DNA from: Streptococcus oralis
Lineage (GTDB): Bacteria; Bacillota; Bacilli; Lactobacillales; Streptococcaceae
DNA length: 64,000 nucleotides
Direction: 5' to 3'
NCBI RefSeq assembly: GCF_001578705.1
Contig: NZ_KQ969038.1
Span: 303,690 to 367,689 of the forward strand
Shown: piece after piece, positions 56,347-64,000 of the stretch
Layout: each line of letters starts with the position of its first letter
Position numbering within the stretch: position 1 is the stretch's first letter
The notes under the pieces: generated by a model
Database searches by the model: none
What the model was told of the DNA's origin: nothing
What the model saw: the letters and a program-made list of their open reading frames with translations, nothing else
Position numbers and translations under genes: made by a program

Positions 56347-57576
56347 ATGTCTTCACATCCAATTCAGGTATTCTCAGAAATTGGGAAACTGAAAAAAGTT
56401 ATGTTGCACCGTCCAGGCAAAGAGTTGGAAAACTTGTTGCCGGACTATCTCGAAAGGCTTCTTTTTGATGACATTCCATTCTTGGAAGATGCTCAAAAAG
56501 AACATGACGCATTTGCTCAAGCTCTTCGTGATGAAGGAATTGAGGTCCTTTACCTAGAGCAACTGGCTGCTGAATCATTGACTTCCCCAGAAATCCGCGA
56601 TCAATTTATCGAGGAATATTTAGACGAAGCTAACATCCGTGGTCGTCAAACCAAGGCGGCTATTCGTGAATTGCTTCACAGTATAAAGGACAACCAAGAA
56701 TTGGTTGAAAAAACTATGGCAGGGGTTCAAAAAGTTGAATTGCCGGAAATTCCTGAAGAAGCAAAAGGCTTAACTGACTTGGTTGAGTCAGACTATCCAT
56801 TTGCTATCGACCCAATGCCAAACCTCTACTTCACTCGCGACCCATTTGCAACTATTGGTAATGCCGTATCGCTTAACCACATGTATGCAGATACTCGTAA
56901 CCGTGAAACTCTTTATGGTAAATACATTTTCAAACACCATCCAATCTATGGTGGAAAAGTAGAATTAGTCTACAACCGTGAAGAAGATACTCGTATTGAA
57001 GGTGGAGATGAGCTCGTTCTTTCTAAAGACGTTCTCGCAGTAGGTATTTCTCAACGTACAGATGCAGCTTCGATTGAAAAACTCTTGGTGAACATCTTCA
57101 AGAAAAATGTTGGCTTCAAGAAAGTATTGGCATTTGAATTTGCTAACAACCGTAAATTCATGCACTTGGATACTGTCTTCACCATGGTTGACTACGACAA
57201 GTTCACAATTCACCCAGAAATCGAAGGCGATCTTCGTGTGTACTCTGTCACTTATGAAGATGAAAAACTCAAGATTGTTGAAGAAAAAGGTGACTTAGCT
57301 GAACTTCTTGCGAAGAACCTCGGCGTAGAAAAAGTTCATTTGATCCGTTGCGGTGGTGGCAATATCGTAGCAGCTGCGCGTGAACAATGGAATGATGGCT
57401 CCAACACTTTGACCATCGCACCTGGTGTAGTTGTCGTTTATGCCCGCAATACCATTACCAATAAGATCCTAGAAGAATACGGGCTTCGCTTGATTAAGAT
57501 TCGCGGAAGCGAATTGGTTCGGGGCCGTGGTGGACCTCGTTGTATGTCTATGCCATTTGAACGTGAAGAAGTATAA
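56347..57576 (+). CDS. arcA: arginine deiminase
   Basis: A 409-residue enzyme turning arginine into citrulline and ammonia. Active-site Cys is in PRCMSMP near the C-terminus; FTRDPFA, the acidic EGGDEL and HLDTVF (catalytic His) are present. First gene of arcABCD-peptidase. It raises pH by ammonia and feeds ATP synthesis. AAGGAGG ribosome site. No anomaly. Confidence 0.97.
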   Translation: MSSHPIQVFSEIGKLKKVMLHRPGKELENLLPDYLERLLFDDIPFLEDAQKEHDAFAQALRDEGIEVLYLEQLAAESLTSPEIRDQFIEEYLDEANIRGRQTKAAIRELLHSIKDNQELVEKTMAGVQKVELPEIPEEAKGLTDLVESDYPFAIDPMPNLYFTRDPFATIGNAVSLNHMYADTRNRETLYGKYIFKHHPIYGGKVELVYNREEDTRIEGGDELVLSKDVLAVGISQRTDAASIEKLLVNIFKKNVGFKKVLAFEFANNRKFMHLDTVFTMVDYDKFTIHPEIEGDLRVYSVTYEDEKLKIVEEKGDLAELLAKNLGVEKVHLIRCGGGNIVAAAREQWNDGSNTLTIAPGVVVVYARNTITNKILEEYGLRLIKIRGSELVRGRGGPRCMSMPFEREEV

Positions 57577-57633
57577 TCGCTGTTCAGTATTTGTCAATAA
57601 AAAATGTAAAAAATAGAAAGAGGAAATAATAGA

Positions 57634-58650
57634 ATGACACATTCAGTATTCCAAGGACGCAGCTTCTTAGCAGAAAAAGACTTTACTCGCGCAGAGTTAG
57701 AATACCTTATCGGTCTTTCAGCTCACTTGAAGGATTTGAAAAAACGCAATATCCAACACCACTACCTTGCTGGTAAAAATATCGCTCTCCTGTTTGAAAA
57801 AACTTCTACTCGTACACGTGCAGCCTTTACAACTGCAGCTATTGACCTTGGTGCTCATCCAGAATACCTCGGAGCAAATGACATTCAGTTAGGTAAAAAA
57901 GAATCTACTGAAGATACTGCAAAAGTTTTGGGTCGTATGTTTGACGGGATTGAATTCCGTGGTTTCAGCCAACGTATGGTTGAAGAATTGGCAGAATTCT
58001 CCGGTGTTCCAGTATGGAATGGTCTGACTGACGAATGGCACCCAACTCAAATGCTCGCTGACTATTTGACAGTTCAAGAAAACTTTGGTCGTTTGGAAGG
58101 CTTGACATTGGTTTACTGTGGTGATGGACGTAACAACGTTGCCAATAGCTTGCTGGTAACAGGTGCTATCCTTGGTGTTAACGTTCACATCTTCTCACCA
58201 AAAGAACTCTTCCCAGAAAAAGAAATCGTTGAATTGGCTGAAGGCTTTGCTAAAGAAAGTGGCGCACATGTTCTCATCACCGAAGATGCTGACGAAGCAG
58301 TTAAAGGCGCAGACGTTCTTTACACAGACGTTTGGGTATCTATGGGTGAAGAGGACAAATTCGCAGAACGCGTTGCACTTTTGAAACCTTACCAAGTCAA
58401 TATGGACTTAGTGAAAAAAGCAAACAATGAAAACTTGATCTTCCTCCACTGTTTACCAGCATTCCACGACACTCACACTGTTTATGGTAAAGATGTTGCT
58501 GAAAAATTTGGCGTAGAAGAAATGGAAGTAACAGACGAAGTCTTCCGCAGCAAGTATGCTCGTCACTTTGACCAAGCAGAAAACCGTATGCACACTATCA
58601 AAGCTGTTATGGCTGCTACTCTTGGAAATCTCTACATTCCTAAAGTATAA
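57634..58650 (+). CDS. arcB: ornithine carbamoyltransferase (catabolic)
   Basis: A 338-residue enzyme splitting citrulline with phosphate into ornithine and carbamoyl phosphate. The carbamoyl-phosphate motif [13 protein letters not shown] and HCLPAFHD are present. Second gene of the arc operon, 57 bases after arcA. Followed by an inverted-repeat-bounded gap of 293 bases before arcC. Confidence 0.97.
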   Translation: MTHSVFQGRSFLAEKDFTRAELEYLIGLSAHLKDLKKRNIQHHYLAGKNIALLFEKTSTRTRAAFTTAAIDLGAHPEYLGANDIQLGKKESTEDTAKVLGRMFDGIEFRGFSQRMVEELAEFSGVPVWNGLTDEWHPTQMLADYLTVQENFGRLEGLTLVYCGDGRNNVANSLLVTGAILGVNVHIFSPKELFPEKEIVELAEGFAKESGAHVLITEDADEAVKGADVLYTDVWVSMGEEDKFAERVALLKPYQVNMDLVKKANNENLIFLHCLPAFHDTHTVYGKDVAEKFGVEEMEVTDEVFRSKYARHFDQAENRMHTIKAVMAATLGNLYIPKV

Positions 58651-58672
58651 AACTTACTCGTATACACAACAC

Positions 58673-58817
58673 AGGGGTTGAGACGAAAGCTATGATAGCT
58701 TATCAGTTCTAGCGAAAGAAAGCAAGGATTCCGTTTGACAGATTTGCCACCTTACTCTTGTCATCTTCCTGCTTCCTAGTCTCATTCTGATAAACGTCGG
58801 CTGTGCGTTCAACCCCT
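58673..58817. repeat. 145-bp element bounded by inverted repeats, between arcB and arcC
   Basis: Ends AGGGGTTGA (58673-58681) and TCAACCCCT (58809-58817) are exact inverted complements. Inside are a perfect AAGCTAT/ATAGCTT palindrome (58687-58701) and no ORF. A T-run follows the right arm, so the whole could fold into a long terminator-like hairpin. It does not match BOX or RUP as I remember them. Confidence 0.55.
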
Positions 58818-58943
58818 TTTATTAGTAGTAATGACTAATTTGTCTTTTAAAAAGACGCTACCTCCACTTCATATTTTATCATCATACCTGCCTGTAGCTC
58901 TTGGAGTTCTGTCAGGTTTACCATATTAAAGGAAGGAGAGCTC

Positions 58944-59891
58944 ATGTCTCATAGAAAAATCGTCGTTGCTTTAGGCGGAAATGCCATCCTCTCCACTGAT
59001 CCATCTGCCCAAGCTCAACAAGCTGCTCTGGTAGAAACAGCTCGTCATCTGGTCAAGTTGATTCAAAACGGAGATGAACTGATCATCACTCACGGAAATG
59101 GTCCTCAGGTGGGTAATCTCTTGCTTCAACACTTGATGGCAGATTCGGAAAAAAACCCTGCCTTCCCCCTTGATTCTTTGGTTGCCATGACCGAGGGTAG
59201 TATTGGTTTTTGGCTACAATGTGCTCTTGATAACGCATTGCTTGATGTAGGACTTGATAAAAATGTCGCTTCTGTTGTTACCCAAGTTATAGTAGACAAA
59301 GCGGACCCTGCCTTTATCAATCCTACCAAACCAATCGGTCCATTCTACTCAGAAGAAGATGCCAAAGCTGAGAGCGAAAAAACAGGAGCAACCTTCAAAG
59401 AAGATGCCGGTCGTGGCTGGCGTAAAGTGGTGGCTTCACCAAAACCAATCGACATCAAAGAAATCAACAGCATCCGCACCTTGCTTGATAATGGTCAAGT
59501 TGTCATCGCAGCAGGTGGAGGAGGTATCCCTGTTGTCAAAAATGAAAACGGTTACTTAAGTGGAGTCGAAGCCGTTATTGATAAAGACTTTGCTTCTCAA
59601 CGACTAGCAGAACTCGTCGAAGCTGATCTCTTCATCGTCCTTACTGGCGTAGACTATGTCTATGTAAACTACAATAAACCAGACCAAGAAAAACTTGAAC
59701 ACGTTACTGTCAGTCAACTAAAAGAATACATCAAGCAAGGACAATTCGCGCCAGGTAGCATGCTACCAAAAGTCGAAGCTGCTATCGATTTTGTAACCAA
59801 CCGCCCAGAAGGCAAGGCTGTTATCACTTCCCTCAGCAATCTAGGCGCCTTGATCGAGTCCGAAAGCGGAACAATTATTGTTAAAGACTAG
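58944..59891 (+). CDS. arcC: carbamate kinase
   Basis: A 315-residue kinase making ATP from carbamoyl phosphate and [32 protein letters not shown] and the aspartate segment [11 protein letters not shown] mark the amino-acid-kinase fold. Third gene of the arc operon; the gap before it is larger than usual. Confidence 0.96.
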   Translation: MSHRKIVVALGGNAILSTDPSAQAQQAALVETARHLVKLIQNGDELIITHGNGPQVGNLLLQHLMADSEKNPAFPLDSLVAMTEGSIGFWLQCALDNALLDVGLDKNVASVVTQVIVDKADPAFINPTKPIGPFYSEEDAKAESEKTGATFKEDAGRGWRKVVASPKPIDIKEINSIRTLLDNGQVVIAAGGGGIPVVKNENGYLSGVEAVIDKDFASQRLAELVEADLFIVLTGVDYVYVNYNKPDQEKLEHVTVSQLKEYIKQGQFAPGSMLPKVEAAIDFVTNRPEGKAVITSLSNLGALIESESGTIIVKD

Positions 59892-59988
59892 CCATTTTAA
59901 CCCAAGTACAAGCTCTAATCAGGAATACTTAGGTAAACCAACATCATTCGTTTTTATACTTTGTGGCATAGTTTAGGAGGAAAAACAA

Positions 59989-61500
59989 ATGAGTGAAAAA
60001 ACAAAAAAAAGGTTCCAAATGCCCTCATCTTACACTGTTTTGATCATTATTATTGCCATCATGGCAATCTTGACTTGGATCATTCCAGCAGGTAAGTATG
60101 ACACGAACGAAGCAGGTGGCCTCATTGCAGGCACCTATCAAACCGTTGAATCTAATCCCCAAGGGATTTACGATATTCTAATGGCTCCGATTCGGGCGAT
60201 GCTCGGTCACGAACCAACTAAAGCCGCTATTGACGTAGCCTTCTTCATCCTCATGGTTGGGGGATTTCTAGGTGTCGTCAATGCGACAGGCACATTAGAT
60301 GTTGGTATTGCCTCTATTGTTAAGAAATACAAAGGACGCGAAAAAATGCTGATCCTCATCCTCATGCCCCTCTTTGCACTTGGAGGAACAACTTATGGTA
60401 TGGGTGAAGAAACCATGGCATTTTACCCACTCCTTGTCCCTGTTATGATGGCTGTTGGTTTTGATAGCATTACTGCCGTTGCCATCATCCTACTCGGTTC
60501 ACAAGTCGGCTGTCTTGCCTCTACTCTCAATCCTTTTGCTACTGTTATCGCTTCTGATACCGCAGGTGTGTCATCTATGGACGGAGTTATCCTTCGTATC
60601 ATCTTCTGGTTTGTTATGACAGGTATTAGTACTTACTTTGTCTACCGCTATGCAGAAAAGATTCAAAAGGATCCTACAAAATCACTTGTCTACTCTCAAC
60701 GTGAAGAAGACCTTAAACACTTCAATGTCACTGATAACGAAAATGCTCCATCTGTCTTGAACAAGAAACAAAAACATGTTCTTGCCTTGTTCATCTTGAC
60801 TTTCATCATCATGATTGCCAGCTTTATCCCTTGGGTAGACTTGCACATCACTCTATTTGAAGACTTCAAGAATTGGTTGATTGGTCTCCCTGTTATTGGT
60901 GGAGCTATCGGTTCATCTGCCTTACCTTTCGGTAGCTGGTACTTCCCAGAAGGTGCGATGCTCTTTGCTGTGATGGGTATTCTTATTGGTGTTGTTTACG
61001 GTCTTAAGGAAAGCAAGATTATCTCTACCTTTATGGCTGGTGCAGCAGATCTTCTCACCGTAGCCTTGATTTGTGCAGTAGCTCGTGGTATCCAAGTTAT
61101 CATGAACGACGGTATGATTACTGCAACTATTCTACACTGGGGTGAAGTCGGACTTCAAGGTCTCTCTTCTCAGGTCTTCATCGTTTTGACCTACCTCTTC
61201 TACCTTCCTATGTCATTCCTTATCCCATCTTCATCTGGACTTGCTAGTGCTACAATGGGAATCATGGCACCACTTGGTGAGTTCGTTAATGTAAAACCTA
61301 GTCTCATCATCACTGCCTATCAATCTGCATCTGGTGTACTCAACCTTGTCGCTCCAACTTCTGGTATCGTTATGGGGGCTCTCGCGCTCGGCCGTATCAG
61401 TCTAGGAACTTGGTGGAAATTTGTTACTAAACTCATTGTCGTTATTGTCATTGTGAGCATACTTCTTCTTATCCTAGGTACCTTCCTGCCATTCCTTTAG
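59989..61500 (+). CDS. arcD: arginine/ornithine antiporter, YfcC-type
   Basis: A 503-residue, twelve-helix carrier of the YfcC/C4-dicarboxylate carrier fold ([20 protein letters not shown] is the family signature). The position after arcC, with AGGAGG, supports the arginine-ornithine exchanger role known for streptococcal ArcD. It is unrelated in fold family to the APC-type ArcD of Pseudomonas. Confidence 0.88.
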   Translation: MSEKTKKRFQMPSSYTVLIIIIAIMAILTWIIPAGKYDTNEAGGLIAGTYQTVESNPQGIYDILMAPIRAMLGHEPTKAAIDVAFFILMVGGFLGVVNATGTLDVGIASIVKKYKGREKMLILILMPLFALGGTTYGMGEETMAFYPLLVPVMMAVGFDSITAVAIILLGSQVGCLASTLNPFATVIASDTAGVSSMDGVILRIIFWFVMTGISTYFVYRYAEKIQKDPTKSLVYSQREEDLKHFNVTDNENAPSVLNKKQKHVLALFILTFIIMIASFIPWVDLHITLFEDFKNWLIGLPVIGGAIGSSALPFGSWYFPEGAMLFAVMGILIGVVYGLKESKIISTFMAGAADLLTVALICAVARGIQVIMNDGMITATILHWGEVGLQGLSSQVFIVLTYLFYLPMSFLIPSSSGLASATMGIMAPLGEFVNVKPSLIITAYQSASGVLNLVAPTSGIVMGALALGRISLGTWWKFVTKLIVVIVIVSILLLILGTFLPFL

Positions 61501-61522
61501 AACAAAGTATGAGGTAAAACGG

Positions 61523-62851
61523 ATGAATTCATATATCACCGACTCCATTAAACAGAGCTTTTTACAGAGTTTAAAGACTCTTATCTCCTACCCATCTGTT
61601 CTCAAAGAAGGAGAAAATGGCACACCTTTTGGACAAGCTATTCAAGACGTTCTAGAAAAGACGCTGGAAATCTGCCGTGAACTTGGTTTTAAAACTTATA
61701 TTGATCCCAAGGGCTATTATGGTTATGCAGAGGTTGGTGAGGGAGAACTCCTTGCCATCCTCTGCCACTTGGATGTTGTGCCTGCAGGAGATTTGTCAGA
61801 TTGGCAATCTCCTCCATTTGAAGCAACTATCAGAGAAGGCAAACTCTTTGGACGAGGGGCACAAGACGACAAAGGGCCTTCACTGGCAGCTCTCTACGCA
61901 GTGAAAAGCTTGCTGGACCAAGGCATCCAATTTAAGAAGCGCGTGCGTTTTATCTTTGGTACGGATGAAGAAACTCTTTGGAGATGTATGGCACGCTACA
62001 ACGCCCTCGAAGAACAAGCCAGCATGGGATTTGCACCAGATTCGTCATTTCCTTTGACATACGCTGAAAAGGGGCTCCTTCAAGTCAAGCTTCATGGCCC
62101 CGGTTCTGATCATCTCAAGCTCGATGTCGGAGGTGCCTTTAATGTCGTACCAGATAAGGCAAGTTACCAAGGTCCTCTTTATGAAGCGGTTTGTAGGGGG
62201 TTGAAGGAAGCAAATTTTGATCACCAAACCACAGACCAAACCGTGACCGTACTCGGGGTACCTAAACACGCCAAAGATGCTAGTCAAGGTGTCAATGCAG
62301 TCATTCGACTTGCTAGTGTACTCGCACCTCTCCAACCCCACTCTGCCCTCCATTTTCTAACCGACAAAGCAGGGCAAGATGGTAGAGGGCTTGGAATCTT
62401 TGGAGAGGTTACTGATGAACCGTCTGGTTCCCTTTCCTTTAATGTTGCAGGGTTGACCATCAATCCCGATCGTTCCGAGATTCGGATCGATATACGCATA
62501 CCTGTGCTAGCAGATAAGGAGAAACTGGTGGCACAGCTCACCCAGTGCGCCAAAGACTACCAACTTGACTACCAAGAATTTGACTATCTAGCACCCCTCT
62601 ATGTCGCAAGAGATAGCCAACTTGTTACTGCCCTTATGCAAGTCTACCAAGAAAAAACCGGAGATAAAACTCCTCCTCTCTCATCAGGTGGTGCTACCTT
62701 TGCCCGCACCATGCCAAACTGTGTAGCCTTTGGCGCTCTTTTCCCAGGAGCACAACAAACTGAGCATCAGGCAAATGAAGCAGCTGTCCTAGACGATCTA
62801 TATCGCGCTATGGACATCTACGCAGAGGCGGTTTACCGTCTCGCAACCTAA
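61523..62851 (+). CDS. M20 family dipeptidase (end of arc operon)
   Basis: A 442-residue zinc peptidase of the PepV/M20 type: metal-site [26 protein letters not shown] lid domain lies in the middle. It starts 22 bases after arcD and closes the operon; homologues are sometimes labelled arcT. It may release arginine from peptides to feed the pathway; that is inference. Confidence 0.9.
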   Translation: MNSYITDSIKQSFLQSLKTLISYPSVLKEGENGTPFGQAIQDVLEKTLEICRELGFKTYIDPKGYYGYAEVGEGELLAILCHLDVVPAGDLSDWQSPPFEATIREGKLFGRGAQDDKGPSLAALYAVKSLLDQGIQFKKRVRFIFGTDEETLWRCMARYNALEEQASMGFAPDSSFPLTYAEKGLLQVKLHGPGSDHLKLDVGGAFNVVPDKASYQGPLYEAVCRGLKEANFDHQTTDQTVTVLGVPKHAKDASQGVNAVIRLASVLAPLQPHSALHFLTDKAGQDGRGLGIFGEVTDEPSGSLSFNVAGLTINPDRSEIRIDIRIPVLADKEKLVAQLTQCAKDYQLDYQEFDYLAPLYVARDSQLVTALMQVYQEKTGDKTPPLSSGGATFARTMPNCVAFGALFPGAQQTEHQANEAAVLDDLYRAMDIYAEAVYRLAT

Positions 62852-62870
62852 CTGGATGATCGTTTCTACC

Positions 62871-62900
62871 AAAAAAATCCCGCAGATTTGCGGGATTTTC
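62871..62900. terminator. bidirectional terminator between the peptidase gene and adcA
   Basis: AATCCCGCA/TGCGGGATT stem with a four-base loop, A run before and T run after. Confidence 0.9.
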
Positions 62901-62907
62901 TCTTACA

Positions 62908-64000
62908 TCAATGCGCCAACATTTCTTGGGCGATTTCTTGTCCAGATAGCTTATCTGGGTAGTAGGTTGGCCAGTTATCCATCTCTTCAAAGAGAGCTTC
63001 TTGGCTGGTGCCTCCAAAGAAGATATGGAAATGTTCTGCCTTGACTGGGGCGATATTGTGGTCACTAAACTGAACATACTTGAACTGTCCAGCGTCCGCA
63101 TCTGTCGCTTCAAAGAGGAAGCGCACGCCACGATTGCCTTTCTTATAAGTCAAGATTTTCTTGCCGACATACTTATAGGTGAATTTCTTGCTTCGGCCAC
63201 CTTGAACAAATTCCATAGTGTTGTCCGTGATGTTAATCTTGGTCACATCTGTCTGATAACCTTTTCTATAGTAGGCCTTGTACTCATCCTTGGTCATCTT
63301 ACCAGTCAACTTAGCCTTGTAGTCAAAGACTTGATCAAAGGTCCCATCTTCAAGGAAAGGATAGACCGACTGCCAGTTACCAGCATAGTCACTCAAGGTG
63401 CGGTCCTTGACGTCTGCATCCTCAAAGTAACCATTTTGAACTGTCTTGGTATTTTCTTCCTTCTCTGGCTCGATTTCCGGTCCTTCTTGGTCCGTTGTCT
63501 GTTTCAAAGCCTTGAGGTTTTTCTCCATCACGGAGATATAGTCCTCACCAGCCTTGGTTGCTTCTTCTGTCAGACTTTCTAGCGGATTGAGCACGTCTAA
63601 TTTGACACCTGTTTCTTTTGAGAGTGTATTGGCGAGGGCTTGTGAGGCATTTTCTTCAAAGTAGATATAGGAAATCTTGTTTTTCTTGATATACTCTGTC
63701 AATTCTGCCAAACGTGCTGCCGATGGCTCTGCATCTGGTGAGAGACCTGAGATGGATACTTGCTTGAGACCGTAGTCCAAGGCAAGATAGTTAAAGGCTG
63801 CGTGTTGCGTTACGAAGCTCTTTTGTTTAGCTTGAGACAAGCCTTCTGTGTAGGCCTTGTCCAAGGCCTGCAATTTTTCAATATAGGCAGCTGCATTCTT
63901 CTCAAAAGTCTCTTTTTTATCAGGATAATCTGCTGACAAGCTGTCACGGATATGCTCTACCAGTTTGATGGCGCGTGCTGGTGAAAGCCAAACGTGGGGA
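62908..64000 (-). CDS. adcA: zinc-binding lipoprotein AdcA with C-terminal ZinT domain, N-terminus outside the window
   Basis: The visible part is 363 residues; translation stays open to the window edge, starting with PHVWLSP, the conserved metal-binding His segment of cluster A-I zinc binding proteins. A second metal site lies in VTQHAAFNYL and the EPSAARL region. The C-terminal half (about the last 190 residues) is a ZinT domain with HFHIFFGG. It captures zinc for the AdcBC importer. The rest of the adc operon would lie beyond the right edge. Confidence 0.93.
   Translation of the reverse strand, partial: PHVWLSPARAIKLVEHIRDSLSADYPDKKETFEKNAAAYIEKLQALDKAYTEGLSQAKQKSFVTQHAAFNYLALDYGLKQVSISGLSPDAEPSAARLAELTEYIKKNKISYIYFEENASQALANTLSKETGVKLDVLNPLESLTEEATKAGEDYISVMEKNLKALKQTTDQEGPEIEPEKEENTKTVQNGYFEDADVKDRTLSDYAGNWQSVYPFLEDGTFDQVFDYKAKLTGKMTKDEYKAYYRKGYQTDVTKINITDNTMEFVQGGRSKKFTYKYVGKKILTYKKGNRGVRFLFEATDADAGQFKYVQFSDHNIAPVKAEHFHIFFGGTSQEALFEEMDNWPTYYPDKLSGQEIAQEMLAH

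Noticed and set aside
58651-58943. BOX or RUP repeat of pneumococcus
   Set aside because: The ends and internal sequence do not match those elements as I remember them; listed as an unclassified inverted-repeat element.

Overview
The window looks like chromosome of a Streptococcus of the mitis/pneumoniae group. Evidence: moderate-to-low GC, compact minus- and plus-strand operons with strong AAGGAGG ribosome sites, 17-bp-spaced TTGACA/TATAAT promoters, cre-like and Rgg-type regulatory logic, and gene content matching what I remember of the pneumococcal core: tsaB-rimI-tsaD, rpoY-rnjA, mnmG, mnmA, sdaAB-sdaAA, the N-glycan degradation genes, the arc operon and adcA. No tRNA, rRNA, insertion sequence, integrase or CRISPR array was seen.

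Layout. 1-1159: an Rgg-family regulator and the first 45 codons of a double-glycine-leader peptide cut by the window edge. 1256-9798: housekeeping genes for tRNA t6A, RNA polymerase epsilon, RNase J and tRNA wobble-uridine modification (mnmG, Nudix, mnmA). 9959-13396: an orphan amino-acid-binding lipoprotein with argG and argH, with palindromic ARG-box-like sites. 14570-18355: an exporter pair of the lactococcin-972 type, divergent from a second Rgg-like regulator. 18377-25700: LysM wall protein, serine dehydratase, HAD phosphatase, a CapD-type dehydratase with a glycosyltransferase, and an MFS exporter. 25904-28864: a 986-residue repeat protein ending in a DUF2971 domain. 29021-31867: a PadR-DUF1700-DUF4097 group and an acidic-tailed membrane protein. 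31930-35264: DUF4299, trhO and an OFA-type MFS transporter.

35622-39954 is the most interesting stretch: a small secreted protein, a lipoprotein, two membrane proteins and an ABC ATPase, bounded by two copies of a 123-bp sequence that duplicates the 3' end and terminator of the neighbouring sugar-binding gene (ngtS). It looks like a cassette inserted beside ngtS.

39914-55606 joins an N-glycan ABC importer to exoglycosidases of families GH20, GH38, GH125, GH92 and GH29 and a ROK kinase, a nearly self-contained host N-glycan scavenging locus. As I recall, these two parts lie on opposite sides of oriC in S. pneumoniae, so this chromosome may carry an origin-centred inversion. 56347-62851 is the arginine deiminase operon (arcA, arcB, arcC, arcD, M20 peptidase) behind a promoter with a cre-like site. 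The window ends inside adcA (zinc uptake).

Metabolic logic: argG/argH remake arginine from citrulline, arcABC break arginine down to ornithine, ammonia and ATP, and the two sets carry different regulatory sites (ARG-box-like versus cre). The glycosidases and sugar importer feed mannose, GlcNAc and fucose from host glycans. All family names and comparisons with pneumococcus come from reading motifs and from memory; no search was run.
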